A stretch of 64,000 nt of DNA from an uncultured Muribaculaceae bacterium (lineage in GTDB: Bacteria > Bacteroidota > Bacteroidia > Bacteroidales > Muribaculaceae). A model generated the notes under the pieces. The model searched no databases. It worked only from the letters and a program-made list of their open reading frames with translations, and was not told where the DNA came from. This document shows positions 51,668-60,226 of the stretch, piece after piece. The translations under genes were made by a program, and so were the position numbers. The stretch's first letter is position 1; each line of letters starts with the position of its first letter. The DNA lies in contig CAJUQP010000001.1 of the NCBI GenBank assembly GCA_910588245.1, forward strand, positions 1 to 64,000, in the 5' to 3' direction.

Positions 51668-54394
51668 ATGACTAATTACGACAATTTCAATCCCACTATT
51701 CCCGAGACTGAGGAAGTGGACAATATAGATAACTTGCCCCCTGCGCCCAAGGTGGTGGAACCGGGACAGAAAACAAAGAGAGGCAGGACCGAAAGGGTTG
51801 TGCGTAAGAAACCTGCTCCTAAGCCTGCGGAAAGCAGAAAGGAGCGGGTAAGTTTCTCTGTGGCTGTCAAGCAATGGGCGGGTGGTCAGACTGTGAGATG
51901 GGTGACAGGCCTTTTCCTTGGTTTCTCAGGCATTTATCTTGGAGTATCGTTCCTGTCTTATTTTGCCACCTGTATGTCTGATCAGGCTGAGATAATTAAT
52001 TCGGCGGTCGGTTATGCCGGCCAGATAGAGAATAAAGGGGGAGAAGGGGGAGCGCGTATATCCGACTTTCTCATAAATAAATGTTTCGGACTCGGATCTC
52101 TTGTGATAGTGTCATGGCTTTTTGCAATGGCACTCAAACTTCTTGTGGGAAAACCGAGGTTCAAGTCAGTAGATTTCACGATAAAGTCTGTGGTTGCGCT
52201 TATCACAGTCTCGCTAATCATCGGTCTCCTTACCATCGGTCTTTCATCTCCTGTAAATTGGGGAGGATATCATGGGAGATACGTGAATGAGTTTGTGATA
52301 CATTTCCTTGGATGGACCGGCGCTGTGATATTGTGTCTGTTCATGATCTCACTTTTTGTCGTGATATGTATGCGCGACCTGATCTGCTGGATAATACGTA
52401 TCCGCAGACAGAGGGCTGAGCGCCGCAGGAAAGCCGCTGAGAAAGAGGAGGCGGAACGCCAGGCCAGGGAACGCGAGATGGAGGAGATGCGAAAGTTTGA
52501 GGAAGCTGAGGCTCTCCGCCGGCAGGAGGAAATGCAACCGGAACGCACAGAAAATGCCGGCGAACCAACCCATGTCACTTTCAGCGACGAAGAGACAGGT
52601 CTTTATTCATCCCTGCCTGATTTTGAGGAAGATATCCCTCAGCGACATCTTGATGTCGTACCCGCAGACACGGCAAGAGGGGAGAGTTCTGACGGATTGA
52701 CTGCCGCCCAGACAGAATATGTATTGCAACAAGATGAAACGGGACAATCCGGCGACACAGCCTCCGCCAATGAAATCCGGAATGCTTCCCCCCTCGACGA
52801 ATCGGAAGCCACTTCCCCGGAAACTGCCATCAATGATCCGGCAATGGTGGTGAAAGTCAACAACATCGCTCAGATTAACACATCGCGTGAATCATCGGAA
52901 TCTATGCTTCCCGGCATGCATCCCTATAAATTCCCGCCGGCCGAGATTCTCCGCGAAGGATCAGACCATATCGCTGTGGATGCTGCGGAGCAGATGGACA
53001 ACAAGGAGCAGATCAAAAAGACGCTTCTCGATTTCGGTATACCTATAGTTAGCATCGAGGCTACTGTAGGACCGACAGTAACTCTCTACGAGATAGTGCC
53101 TGACCGTGGTGTAAAGATCAACCGCATACGCAATCTTGGCGACGACATAGCGTTGAGCCTTAAGGCGGAGGGTGTAAGAATCATCGCCCCTATTCCCGGG
53201 AAAGGAACCATAGGCATAGAAGTTGCAAACAACGATCCTCAGACAGTATCGATGCGTACCATCATAAAATCCCGGAAATATCAGGAATCAAAATACAAGC
53301 TCCCGATAGCCATGGGATCGACAATCTCCAATGAGGTGTATATAGCTGATCTTGCAAAAATGCCACACCTTCTTGTGGCTGGAGCCACCGGACAAGGAAA
53401 ATCTGTAGGCCTTAACGCTATCATCGCCTCTCTTCTCTACCGCAAGACTCCCGACGAATTAAAATTCGTGATGATTGACCCTAAGATGGTTGAGTTCAGC
53501 CTTTATGCTAAGATCGAGGCCCATTATCTTGCGAAAATTCCTGACGCTGAAGACGCTATCATAACCGATATGGAGAAAGTAGTGGCCACACTGAGCTCGC
53601 TCTGTGTGGAGATGGATGACCGTTATCAGCTTCTTAAGGCCGCGCATACCCGCAATATAGAGGAATATAACGACAAAATAAAAGCGAGGTCTCTTAATCC
53701 TGCCGAGGGTCACAGGTTCCTTCCCTATATCGTAGTGGTCGTTGATGAGTTCAGCGACCTGATAATGACAGCAGGTAAGGAAGTTGAGATTCCGATAGCG
53801 CGTCTGGCACAGAAGGCAAGGGCTGTGGGTATGCATGTGATCATCGCCACACAACGTCCGTCTACGAATGTGATCACAGGAATCATAAAAGCCAACTTCC
53901 CGGCCCGTATTGCGTTTAAAGTCAGCTCAGGTGTCGACAGCAAGACAATCCTCGACACCACCGGCGCTCAACAGCTCATAGGCCGGGGAGATATGCTTAT
54001 CAGCAATAATGCTCCTATGGTGAGGGTGCAGTGTGCTTTCATCGACACTCCCGAGGTTGAGGCGATCTGTGACTATATTGAGCGTCAGCCTTACGGACAA
54101 GGGGCCTATCGCCTGCCGGAGCCTGTTGTGTCGGGATCAGGTGATTCAGACAGTGAACCGGGCAACAATTTCGGAGACAAAGATCCTCTTTTCGACGAGG
54201 TTGCACGCCTGATAGTGTCGAGCAACACAGCCTCCACATCATCACTTCAGAGGCGCTATTCGATAGGCTACAATCGTGCCGGAAAAATAATGGATCAGTT
54301 GGAGGCTGCCGGCATAGTAGGCCCCGCGCACGGTGGCAAACCCCGCTCGGTGCTTGTCGATGCAATCACTCTTGAGTCCATCCTTAATCCGTGA
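51668..54394 (+). CDS. ftsK: DNA translocase FtsK/SpoIIIE
   Basis: The 908-residue protein has a polar N-terminus, then four transmembrane helices (about 75-240). A charged Arg/Glu-rich and acidic linker (about 240-420) follows. The motor domain has Walker A GATGQGKS at 572-579 and Walker B in YIVVVVDEFSDLI. The C-terminal gamma winged helix (residues about 840-905) reads DNA orientation. It pumps chromosome ends through the septum and activates dif recombination. The TTG at 51665 directly before the ATG is not needed. A LolA-like gene follows. Confidence 0.96.
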   Translation: MTNYDNFNPTIPETEEVDNIDNLPPAPKVVEPGQKTKRGRTERVVRKKPAPKPAESRKERVSFSVAVKQWAGGQTVRWVTGLFLGFSGIYLGVSFLSYFATCMSDQAEIINSAVGYAGQIENKGGEGGARISDFLINKCFGLGSLVIVSWLFAMALKLLVGKPRFKSVDFTIKSVVALITVSLIIGLLTIGLSSPVNWGGYHGRYVNEFVIHFLGWTGAVILCLFMISLFVVICMRDLICWIIRIRRQRAERRRKAAEKEEAERQAREREMEEMRKFEEAEALRRQEEMQPERTENAGEPTHVTFSDEETGLYSSLPDFEEDIPQRHLDVVPADTARGESSDGLTAAQTEYVLQQDETGQSGDTASANEIRNASPLDESEATSPETAINDPAMVVKVNNIAQINTSRESSESMLPGMHPYKFPPAEILREGSDHIAVDAAEQMDNKEQIKKTLLDFGIPIVSIEATVGPTVTLYEIVPDRGVKINRIRNLGDDIALSLKAEGVRIIAPIPGKGTIGIEVANNDPQTVSMRTIIKSRKYQESKYKLPIAMGSTISNEVYIADLAKMPHLLVAGATGQGKSVGLNAIIASLLYRKTPDELKFVMIDPKMVEFSLYAKIEAHYLAKIPDAEDAIITDMEKVVATLSSLCVEMDDRYQLLKAAHTRNIEEYNDKIKARSLNPAEGHRFLPYIVVVVDEFSDLIMTAGKEVEIPIARLAQKARAVGMHVIIATQRPSTNVITGIIKANFPARIAFKVSSGVDSKTILDTTGAQQLIGRGDMLISNNAPMVRVQCAFIDTPEVEAICDYIERQPYGQGAYRLPEPVVSGSGDSDSEPGNNFGDKDPLFDEVARLIVSSNTASTSSLQRRYSIGYNRAGKIMDQLEAAGIVGPAHGGKPRSVLVDAITLESILNP

Positions 54395-54463
54395 AACGTT
54401 ATTATTCGGGTAAGGATGTAATGTCTCACCGACATATATACCGTAATATAAGAAATCAAGGAA

Positions 54464-55099
54464 ATGAATAAAAGAATAAACCATAAATTATTGACAGCTA
54501 TCGTGGCGCTGCTTGCAGCGTTGCCAATGGCTGTTGGAGCATCGGCGGCGCTCACGGCGCAACAGGTCGCACAGAAGGCCGCAGCTGTAATAGCCGGAGC
54601 CAAGGGTCTTAGCGCTGGGTTCGTGGCAACTGGTAGCGGCGTGACATCGAAAGGAACTATAAATGGATCCGGTACAAAGTTTTCCGTTATTACTCCCCAG
54701 GTATCCATCTGGTATAACGGCAAGTCGTTGTACACTTATAATCCACGCACTTCCGAGACGACAATCACCACTCCCGATGCGCAGGAGCTCCTTGAATCCA
54801 ATCCGCTGCTTTACGTGAAAGGAGGTGTGAGCGGCTACACCTGCACATATTCCGCGACACGCCAGAAAGGTAAATATGTGGTGGATCTCACTCCACGCAA
54901 CAAACGTAGCGGCATAAAGAAGATGACATTCACGGTCAACGCCTCTGATTTCCACATAAATAAAATCGTGGTTGTCGGCTCGGGAGGAACAACTACCGTG
55001 AATGTCACGTCGTTCAAGACAGGAGTGGCTTTCCCGGCTTCTGTTTTTGAATATCCGAAGGCAAGATACCCGAAAGCGGAAATCATTGACCTGAGATAG
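54464..55099 (+). CDS. LolA-like outer-membrane lipoprotein carrier protein
   Basis: The 211-residue protein has a signal peptide (ending VGASA-A) and an unclosed beta-barrel fold like LolA: FVATGSGVTSKGTINGSG, ISIWYNGKSLYTYNP-type strands and PNPLLYVK-type helix. LolA shuttles lipoproteins from LolCDE to the outer membrane. It follows ftsK by 69 nt, a neighbourhood often seen for lolA in Gram-negative bacteria. trxB starts 120 nt downstream. Confidence 0.85.
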   Translation: MNKRINHKLLTAIVALLAALPMAVGASAALTAQQVAQKAAAVIAGAKGLSAGFVATGSGVTSKGTINGSGTKFSVITPQVSIWYNGKSLYTYNPRTSETTITTPDAQELLESNPLLYVKGGVSGYTCTYSATRQKGKYVVDLTPRNKRSGIKKMTFTVNASDFHINKIVVVGSGGTTTVNVTSFKTGVAFPASVFEYPKARYPKAEIIDLR

Positions 55100-55219
55100 T
55101 TGCAGACAATGTCCGCTCAAGCGGACCAAATATCCATCTATATTGTTAAATATTGTGTGGCCCCAGCGGTAGTCCGATTGTCGGCGGTCGTGAAGGCAAC
55201 CTTAAATTTGAAAGAAACC

Positions 55220-56167
55220 ATGGCAACAGTGAAGACAAAAGTGCTGATCATAGGTTCCGGCCCTGCCGGATATACCGCGGCCATCTATGCTTCGAGAGCA
55301 AACCTTAAGCCGCTCATCTACGAGGGTGACCAACCTGGCGGCCAACTGACAATCACTACCGAGGTGGAGAATTTTCCTGGATATCCTGAAGGAGTGCAGG
55401 GAACTGCCATGATGGAAGAATTCCGTCAGCAGGCAATCCATTTCGGAGCGGAGATAGTCAGTGGCACAATAGATAAAGTCGATTTCTCAAAACGTCCATT
55501 CATATGCGAAGACGATCGTGGCCGCATAGTGGAAGCTGAAACTGTGATAATATCCACAGGCGCCTCCGCCAAATATCTCGGACTTCCTGATGAGGAAAAA
55601 TACCGTGGTCTCGGTGTGAGTGCATGTGCCACATGCGATGGCTTTTTCTATCGGAAGAAGAATGTAGCCGTGGTTGGCGGTGGCGATACAGCCTGTGAGG
55701 AGGCTCTCTATCTATCGACTCTTGCCAAGAAGGTATATCTCATAGTGCGTCGCGGTGTGTTAAGGGCATCGGAGGTGATGCAACGTAGAGTCAGGGATCG
55801 GGAGAATATAGAAATACTTTTCCATTGCAATACACTTGGCCTCTTCGGAGAAGATGGTGTTGAAGGTGCGCATATAGTAAGGAATGCCGGCACTCCTGAT
55901 GAGGAGAAGTTTGATATCGCCATCGATGGTTTCTTTCTCGCCATAGGACACCGTCCCAACACCGGCATCTTCCAGGAATGGATCGATACTGACGCCGAAG
56001 GTTATATCAAAGTAAAAGAAAATACCTCCCATACCAATGTTGATGGCGTGTTTGCCGCCGGTGATTGTGCCGACCCACGCTACCGTCAGGCTGTTGTGGC
56101 CGCCGGATCTGGATGCAAGGCAGCGCTTGACGCGGAGAAGTTCCTGATGGAGCATTCCGACATGTGA
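55220..56167 (+). CDS. trxB: thioredoxin-disulfide reductase
   Basis: The 315-residue flavoprotein has an N-terminal FAD-binding GSGPAGYTAAIYASRA, the redox-active CATC at 136-139 and an NADPH-binding GGGDTACEEALYL. The C-terminal FAD segment reads VFAAGDCADPRYRQ. It reduces thioredoxin with NADPH. Reading upstream to 55100 adds 40 residues without homology, so the Met at 55220 is chosen. A -7-like TAAATTTG at 55203-55210 lies very close to the start and may be fortuitous. Confidence 0.96.
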   Translation: MATVKTKVLIIGSGPAGYTAAIYASRANLKPLIYEGDQPGGQLTITTEVENFPGYPEGVQGTAMMEEFRQQAIHFGAEIVSGTIDKVDFSKRPFICEDDRGRIVEAETVIISTGASAKYLGLPDEEKYRGLGVSACATCDGFFYRKKNVAVVGGGDTACEEALYLSTLAKKVYLIVRRGVLRASEVMQRRVRDRENIEILFHCNTLGLFGEDGVEGAHIVRNAGTPDEEKFDIAIDGFFLAIGHRPNTGIFQEWIDTDAEGYIKVKENTSHTNVDGVFAAGDCADPRYRQAVVAAGSGCKAALDAEKFLMEHSDM

Positions 56168-56235
56168 TTGTCACGTCATTGTCTGCGGACTTATCCAAAT
56201 AGTTATTTACAGTCAGAAACGTATAAGATTGCGAA

Positions 56236-56670
56236 ATGGACATTCAAGACAAGACTATGACTCTTGACCGGCGCTATTTACGAATGGCGCGCATATGGAG
56301 TGAGAATTCATATTGCCATCGGCGGAAGGTCGGTGCTCTCCTTGTGAAAGACAAGATGATAATATCCGATGGATTCAACGGAACGCCTTCGGGTTTTCCA
56401 AATGTCTGCGAGGATGATAGCGACACGACGTTCCCTTACGTGCTCCATGCGGAGGCCAACGCTATAACCAAGGTGGCACGCAGCAATAATTCAAGTGAGG
56501 GGAGCACCCTCTATGTTACGGCAAGTCCTTGTCTTGAATGTTCCAAACTTATCATACAATCCGGAATCCGTAGAGTGGTGTTTTCGGAGCTTTACAGAAT
56601 AACAGACGGTCTTGATCTGCTGCGACGCGCAGGCATCGAGACCGTACATATCCCTCTGGAGAATGAATAA
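56236..56670 (+). CDS. dCMP deaminase family protein
   Basis: The 144-residue zinc deaminase has His71-Ala-Glu73 (HAEANAI) and PCLEC with Cys99 and Cys102 as zinc ligands. It also has the NGTPSGFPNV segment of deoxycytidylate deaminases. It would convert dCMP to dUMP for dTTP synthesis. Its 3' end overlaps the S41 protease start by 8 nt. Confidence 0.92.
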   Translation: MDIQDKTMTLDRRYLRMARIWSENSYCHRRKVGALLVKDKMIISDGFNGTPSGFPNVCEDDSDTTFPYVLHAEANAITKVARSNNSSEGSTLYVTASPCLECSKLIIQSGIRRVVFSELYRITDGLDLLRRAGIETVHIPLENE

Positions 56671-58348
56671 CAGAAAAAATCTCGGACTCGTAGCCCTCCC
56701 GTTGCTTCTGGCGTTGGGTGTCGTCGGCGGAATATTTATCGGGAAATACATCACCAGGCGCACTCTTTCGGTTGAGGAGGAGAAATTCAGGACAGTATTG
56801 CGTCTCATCGACTCTGAGTATGTCGACAGAATCGATGTGGATTCTCTTATAGAGACTATGCTCCCGGATCTTCTTGAATCGCTCGATCCGCATTCGGCAT
56901 ATATACCTGCCAGCGAACTTCAAGCCGTCAACGACGATCTTGAGGGTTCGTTCAGCGGTGTGGGTGTATCGTTCCAGATTGTTGACGATACTGTGCGTGT
57001 TGTCGAGGTGATTCCTGGCGGTCCGGCCGAAAAAGTAGGCATAATGCAGGGAGACAGGATTATCCAGGCTGACTCAGTGAAGCTTACCGGTCCTGAGGTC
57101 ACAAGCCAGGATGTATTCAAAAACCTGCGTGGAGAGAAAGGATCAAAAGTCGTTCTCCATATCAAACGGGCAAATACCTCTAAACCGGTGTTGTTTGATG
57201 TGATCAGGGGTGATATCCCTGTCAATTCAATCGATTGTTCCTATATGCTTAATGACTCCATCGCATACCTCCGGGTTACAAAATTCGCTCGCAATACGTA
57301 TAACGAATTCTTCACCACTCTCAATGATCTCAAGGCTGAGGGAGCAAAGAAATTTGTGATAGACCTGCGCGGCAACACCGGCGGATTCATGGATCAGGCT
57401 ATTTATATGGCCAATGAGTTTCTGCCTGCCGGTAGAATGATAGTATATACCAAAGGGCGTCGTCCGGAAAACGAGACAATGGCGATAAGCGATGGAAGCG
57501 GCACCTTCAAGGACGCTGAGATAACAGTGCTCACCAACGAGATTTCCGCTTCCGCATCAGAGATTTTCGCCGGCGCTATCCAGGACAATGACCGAGGTCT
57601 TGTGATAGGACGCAGAAGTTTTGGAAAGGGGCTCGTGCAGAATCAGACTGAACTTCCCGACAGTAGTGCTGTGCGTCTCACCGTGGCAAGATATTACACC
57701 CCGTCCGGCAGATCCATTCAGAAGGAGTATTCCCGTGGGCGCGACGGGAAGTATGAGTTGGATATCGCCGACAGATATTCCCATGGTGAGTTCTACAACG
57801 CCGACAGCATCAAGTTTGACAAATCGAAGATATTCTCCACCTCCAACGGGCGAACAGTGTATGGGGGAGGAGGAATCATGCCTGATATATTTGTGCCGGA
57901 GGACACGACAGGCTACACGTCATATTATGTACAGGTTGCAAACCAAGGTCTGATACAGAAGTTCGCTTTCGCCGTAGCCGACCGTTACCGTGATATGGTT
58001 GGAGAGTCGAAGAGCATAGAGCGTCTGCTGAAGGTGCTTCCCCGCGACAATACACTGCTCGAGAATTTCGTAAGCTTTGCCGTTAAGAATGGCGTGCCAG
58101 CACGCTGGTACTATATAAGGCAGTCGCGTGGGCTTCTTCTTGACCAGATAAAGGCTATCATAGCCCGCGACGTGCTTGGATATCCCGCTTTCATCGAGAT
58201 GCTCAACCAGTCGGATCCTGCCGTCAACAAGGCTGTGGAGGCTCTCGAGCAGGGCAAATCTCCAGTCGATATAAAGATGGAGAAGGAAACCGAGTCTCAT
58301 CAGTCATCGAGGCAATCAGTCATTAAAGTAAAACCAAACGCTAAATGA
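56663..58348 (+). CDS. S41 family carboxy-terminal processing protease
   Basis: The 561-residue protein has an N-terminal membrane anchor or signal (residues about 8-26), a PDZ domain (about 85-180, GVGVSFQIVDDTVRVVEVIPGGPAEKVG) and the peptidase domain. The Ser-Lys dyad is Ser297 in SASASEIFAGA and Lys322 in RSFGKGLVQ. A helical C-terminal region of about 120 residues follows. It cleaves periplasmic proteins near their C-termini. Upstream extension to 56612 lies within the deaminase gene, so Met 56663 is taken. Confidence 0.93.
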   Translation: MNNRKNLGLVALPLLLALGVVGGIFIGKYITRRTLSVEEEKFRTVLRLIDSEYVDRIDVDSLIETMLPDLLESLDPHSAYIPASELQAVNDDLEGSFSGVGVSFQIVDDTVRVVEVIPGGPAEKVGIMQGDRIIQADSVKLTGPEVTSQDVFKNLRGEKGSKVVLHIKRANTSKPVLFDVIRGDIPVNSIDCSYMLNDSIAYLRVTKFARNTYNEFFTTLNDLKAEGAKKFVIDLRGNTGGFMDQAIYMANEFLPAGRMIVYTKGRRPENETMAISDGSGTFKDAEITVLTNEISASASEIFAGAIQDNDRGLVIGRRSFGKGLVQNQTELPDSSAVRLTVARYYTPSGRSIQKEYSRGRDGKYELDIADRYSHGEFYNADSIKFDKSKIFSTSNGRTVYGGGGIMPDIFVPEDTTGYTSYYVQVANQGLIQKFAFAVADRYRDMVGESKSIERLLKVLPRDNTLLENFVSFAVKNGVPARWYYIRQSRGLLLDQIKAIIARDVLGYPAFIEMLNQSDPAVNKAVEALEQGKSPVDIKMEKETESHQSSRQSVIKVKPNAK

Positions 58349-58361
58349 AAAACACATAATT

Positions 58362-58916
58362 ATGGAAAAGAACGAAATCAGACGGAAAGTGAAGTCGCTG
58401 CGCGTCATGCTTTCCGACCAGGAGAGAAGAATGGCTGCGGAAGAGGTGTTCGCACGTCTTGAGAAAACAGCCGCTTTCCTTCTCGCCGACAGAATACTGA
58501 TGTATCATTCCCTTCCCGATGAACTTTTCACTCATGATTTTCTCGGGAAATGGAAAGATCGGAAACATTTCTATCTTCCGAGAGTGAACGGGGTTAATCT
58601 TGAGATTCTTCCATATGAGGAATCGAGGCTGGAGCTTGGCAGTTTTCACATAGAGGAGCCTACAGGCGACAATACTGTTGATCCGTCGGAAATAGAACTG
58701 GTAGTGGTGCCTGCGGTGGCTTACGACAGAAACGGAAACAGACTCGGCAGAGGAAAAGGCTTCTACGACCGTCTGCTCAAGAATACCCGCGCCACGAAAA
58801 TCGGCGTAGGTTATGAATTCCAACTCGTGGATGAGATCCCGGTTGAACCTCACGATGTTGGCGTAGATATCATAATCACCCAGAATTCGACTATCATAAT
58901 AAATGGCCCACTATAA
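58362..58916 (+). CDS. 5-formyltetrahydrofolate cyclo-ligase
   Basis: The 184-residue protein has the family motifs: an N-terminal basic helix (EIRRKVKSLR), YHSLPDELFTHDF, and the ATP/phosphate-binding GNRLGRGKGFYDRLL in the C-terminal half. It converts 5-formyl-THF to 5,10-methenyl-THF. It is 13 nt after the protease and overlaps the next gene by 14 nt. Confidence 0.93.
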   Translation: MEKNEIRRKVKSLRVMLSDQERRMAAEEVFARLEKTAAFLLADRILMYHSLPDELFTHDFLGKWKDRKHFYLPRVNGVNLEILPYEESRLELGSFHIEEPTGDNTVDPSEIELVVVPAVAYDRNGNRLGRGKGFYDRLLKNTRATKIGVGYEFQLVDEIPVEPHDVGVDIIITQNSTIIINGPL

Positions 58917-59568
58917 TAGAGATTCAAAGCTCTCGGAGGCTGTAATGGCCAATCCGCAGATAATACCGGTTATCAATCGACTCGGCATTAGTCTTGGTGT
59001 GGGCGATGGTTCCATAGGGTCGACATGTGTTCAGGCACATGTCGACCCTGACTTCTTTCTGTCAGTTATCAATACGTTTCTTGATGAAGACTATTTCCCT
59101 GCCAATCCGAGGGGTACTTTTACACTCTCGAAAACAATTGACTACCTGCGCAAGACATCGGAATTCTATCTCCGTGTGCAGTTGCCCAATATAGACCGAC
59201 ATTTCAGTTCACTTCTGTCGCGAAGCGGAGAAGACAACAATCTCGCTTTGCTGCGCGGTTTTTTCGATGATATGAGACAACAATTCTCGGACTGCATGCG
59301 CTATGATCTGGAGGTGCTTTTCCCAGCTCTCGTCAGCGGGAATGTGCCCGAGGATTTCCGATTATCGCTCTCAGGTCATGCTGAGATGGAAGCCAAGCTC
59401 CATGATCTGCTGTATTTCTTTGTAGTGCATCTCCGTGGAGACTACGACAGCAATCTCTGTATGGCTGTGGTTTCGGCTGTCTTCTCCCTGGAGAAGGATT
59501 ATAGCCAGAACAACCGCATACGCAACCGTATTCTTCTGCCGATAATGGAAGAGATGATAGGGAAATAA
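58903..59568 (+). CDS. hemerythrin-like / RIC-ScdA-type protein
   Basis: The 221-residue protein has an N-terminal DUF542-like part (NPQIIPVINRLGISLGVGDGSIGSTC), in which the Leu/Ile-rich helix and single Cys recall the ScdA/RIC amino-terminal domain. A four-helix bundle follows, with spaced His and Glu residues (RHFSSLL, YDLEVLFPAL, GHAEMEAKLHDLL). RIC proteins repair iron-sulfur centres after nitrosative or oxidative damage. Full hemerythrin ligands cannot be assigned by eye. The LuxR-type gene begins 15 nt downstream. Confidence 0.6.
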   Translation: MAHYNRDSKLSEAVMANPQIIPVINRLGISLGVGDGSIGSTCVQAHVDPDFFLSVINTFLDEDYFPANPRGTFTLSKTIDYLRKTSEFYLRVQLPNIDRHFSSLLSRSGEDNNLALLRGFFDDMRQQFSDCMRYDLEVLFPALVSGNVPEDFRLSLSGHAEMEAKLHDLLYFFVVHLRGDYDSNLCMAVVSAVFSLEKDYSQNNRIRNRILLPIMEEMIGK

Positions 59569-59583
59569 CCGTAAAGAGGAGAC

Positions 59584-60135
59584 ATGATGAAAGAAACCAG
59601 AAGAATCGCTTTGATAGGACTTGCCGCTCTTGAGGCAATCGGCATAAGGAGCATTGTGAGGGAATGCTCTGACTTCATGGTTGAAGCTTTCGGAAATTTC
59701 GCGGACTTCATGCCTTTGGCAGATAGTTACGAGGCATATGTGGCCGATAGTGGAACGTTTGTCGCGAATCTTGACTTCTTTATGCCAAGGCGCCAGAAGA
59801 CTATAGTCACAGGTATCTCTGTCATGTCTTTGAAAAACTCTTCGGGAGGTCCGCTTATAATAGGACATGATGCTGACGAAGCGGACATTGAGGTGACTGT
59901 GAAAAAACTGCTCGGTTCTCTACAGACGGGAGAGACGGTTCCGGGAGAACTTTCCTTCAGGGAAAGGGAGGTGTTGCGTCTCATAGCGGCAGGACGTATC
60001 AACAAAGAGATCGCAGATGAACTTTGTATCTCGGTAAATACCGTGATATCACACAGAAAGAATATATCATCGAAACTCGGAATCAAATCAGCATCCGGAC
60101 TCTCTCTCTATGCGGTCATGAACGGGATTATATAG
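59584..60135 (+). CDS. LuxR-type DNA-binding regulator with degenerate receiver-like domain
   Basis: The 183-residue protein has a C-terminal GerE/LuxR helix-turn-helix (about 120-180: LSFREREVLRLIAAG, INKEIADELCISVNTVISHR). The N-terminal 110 residues have a receiver-like size, but I see no clear phosphorylatable Asp pair. It may respond to a ligand or partner instead of phosphorylation. Its pairing with the hemerythrin-like gene suggests redox or nitric-oxide control. The start may be 59584 or 59587. Confidence 0.85.
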   Translation: MMKETRRIALIGLAALEAIGIRSIVRECSDFMVEAFGNFADFMPLADSYEAYVADSGTFVANLDFFMPRRQKTIVTGISVMSLKNSSGGPLIIGHDADEADIEVTVKKLLGSLQTGETVPGELSFREREVLRLIAAGRINKEIADELCISVNTVISHRKNISSKLGIKSASGLSLYAVMNGII

Positions 60136-60136
60136 T

Positions 60137-60151
60137 CACTCTTTTAGAGTG
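60137..60151 (+). terminator. short hairpin after the LuxR-type gene
   Basis: Six-bp arms (CACTCT/AGAGTG) with a TTT loop begin 1 nt after the stop codon. No T tract follows. It may be a weak terminator or may stabilise mRNA. Confidence 0.35.
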
Positions 60152-60226
60152 CATAAACAATAGAAAACTAATAAGATATAAACGACAATCTAACAACGAA
60201 CAACCAACAACCAAATACATAACATT

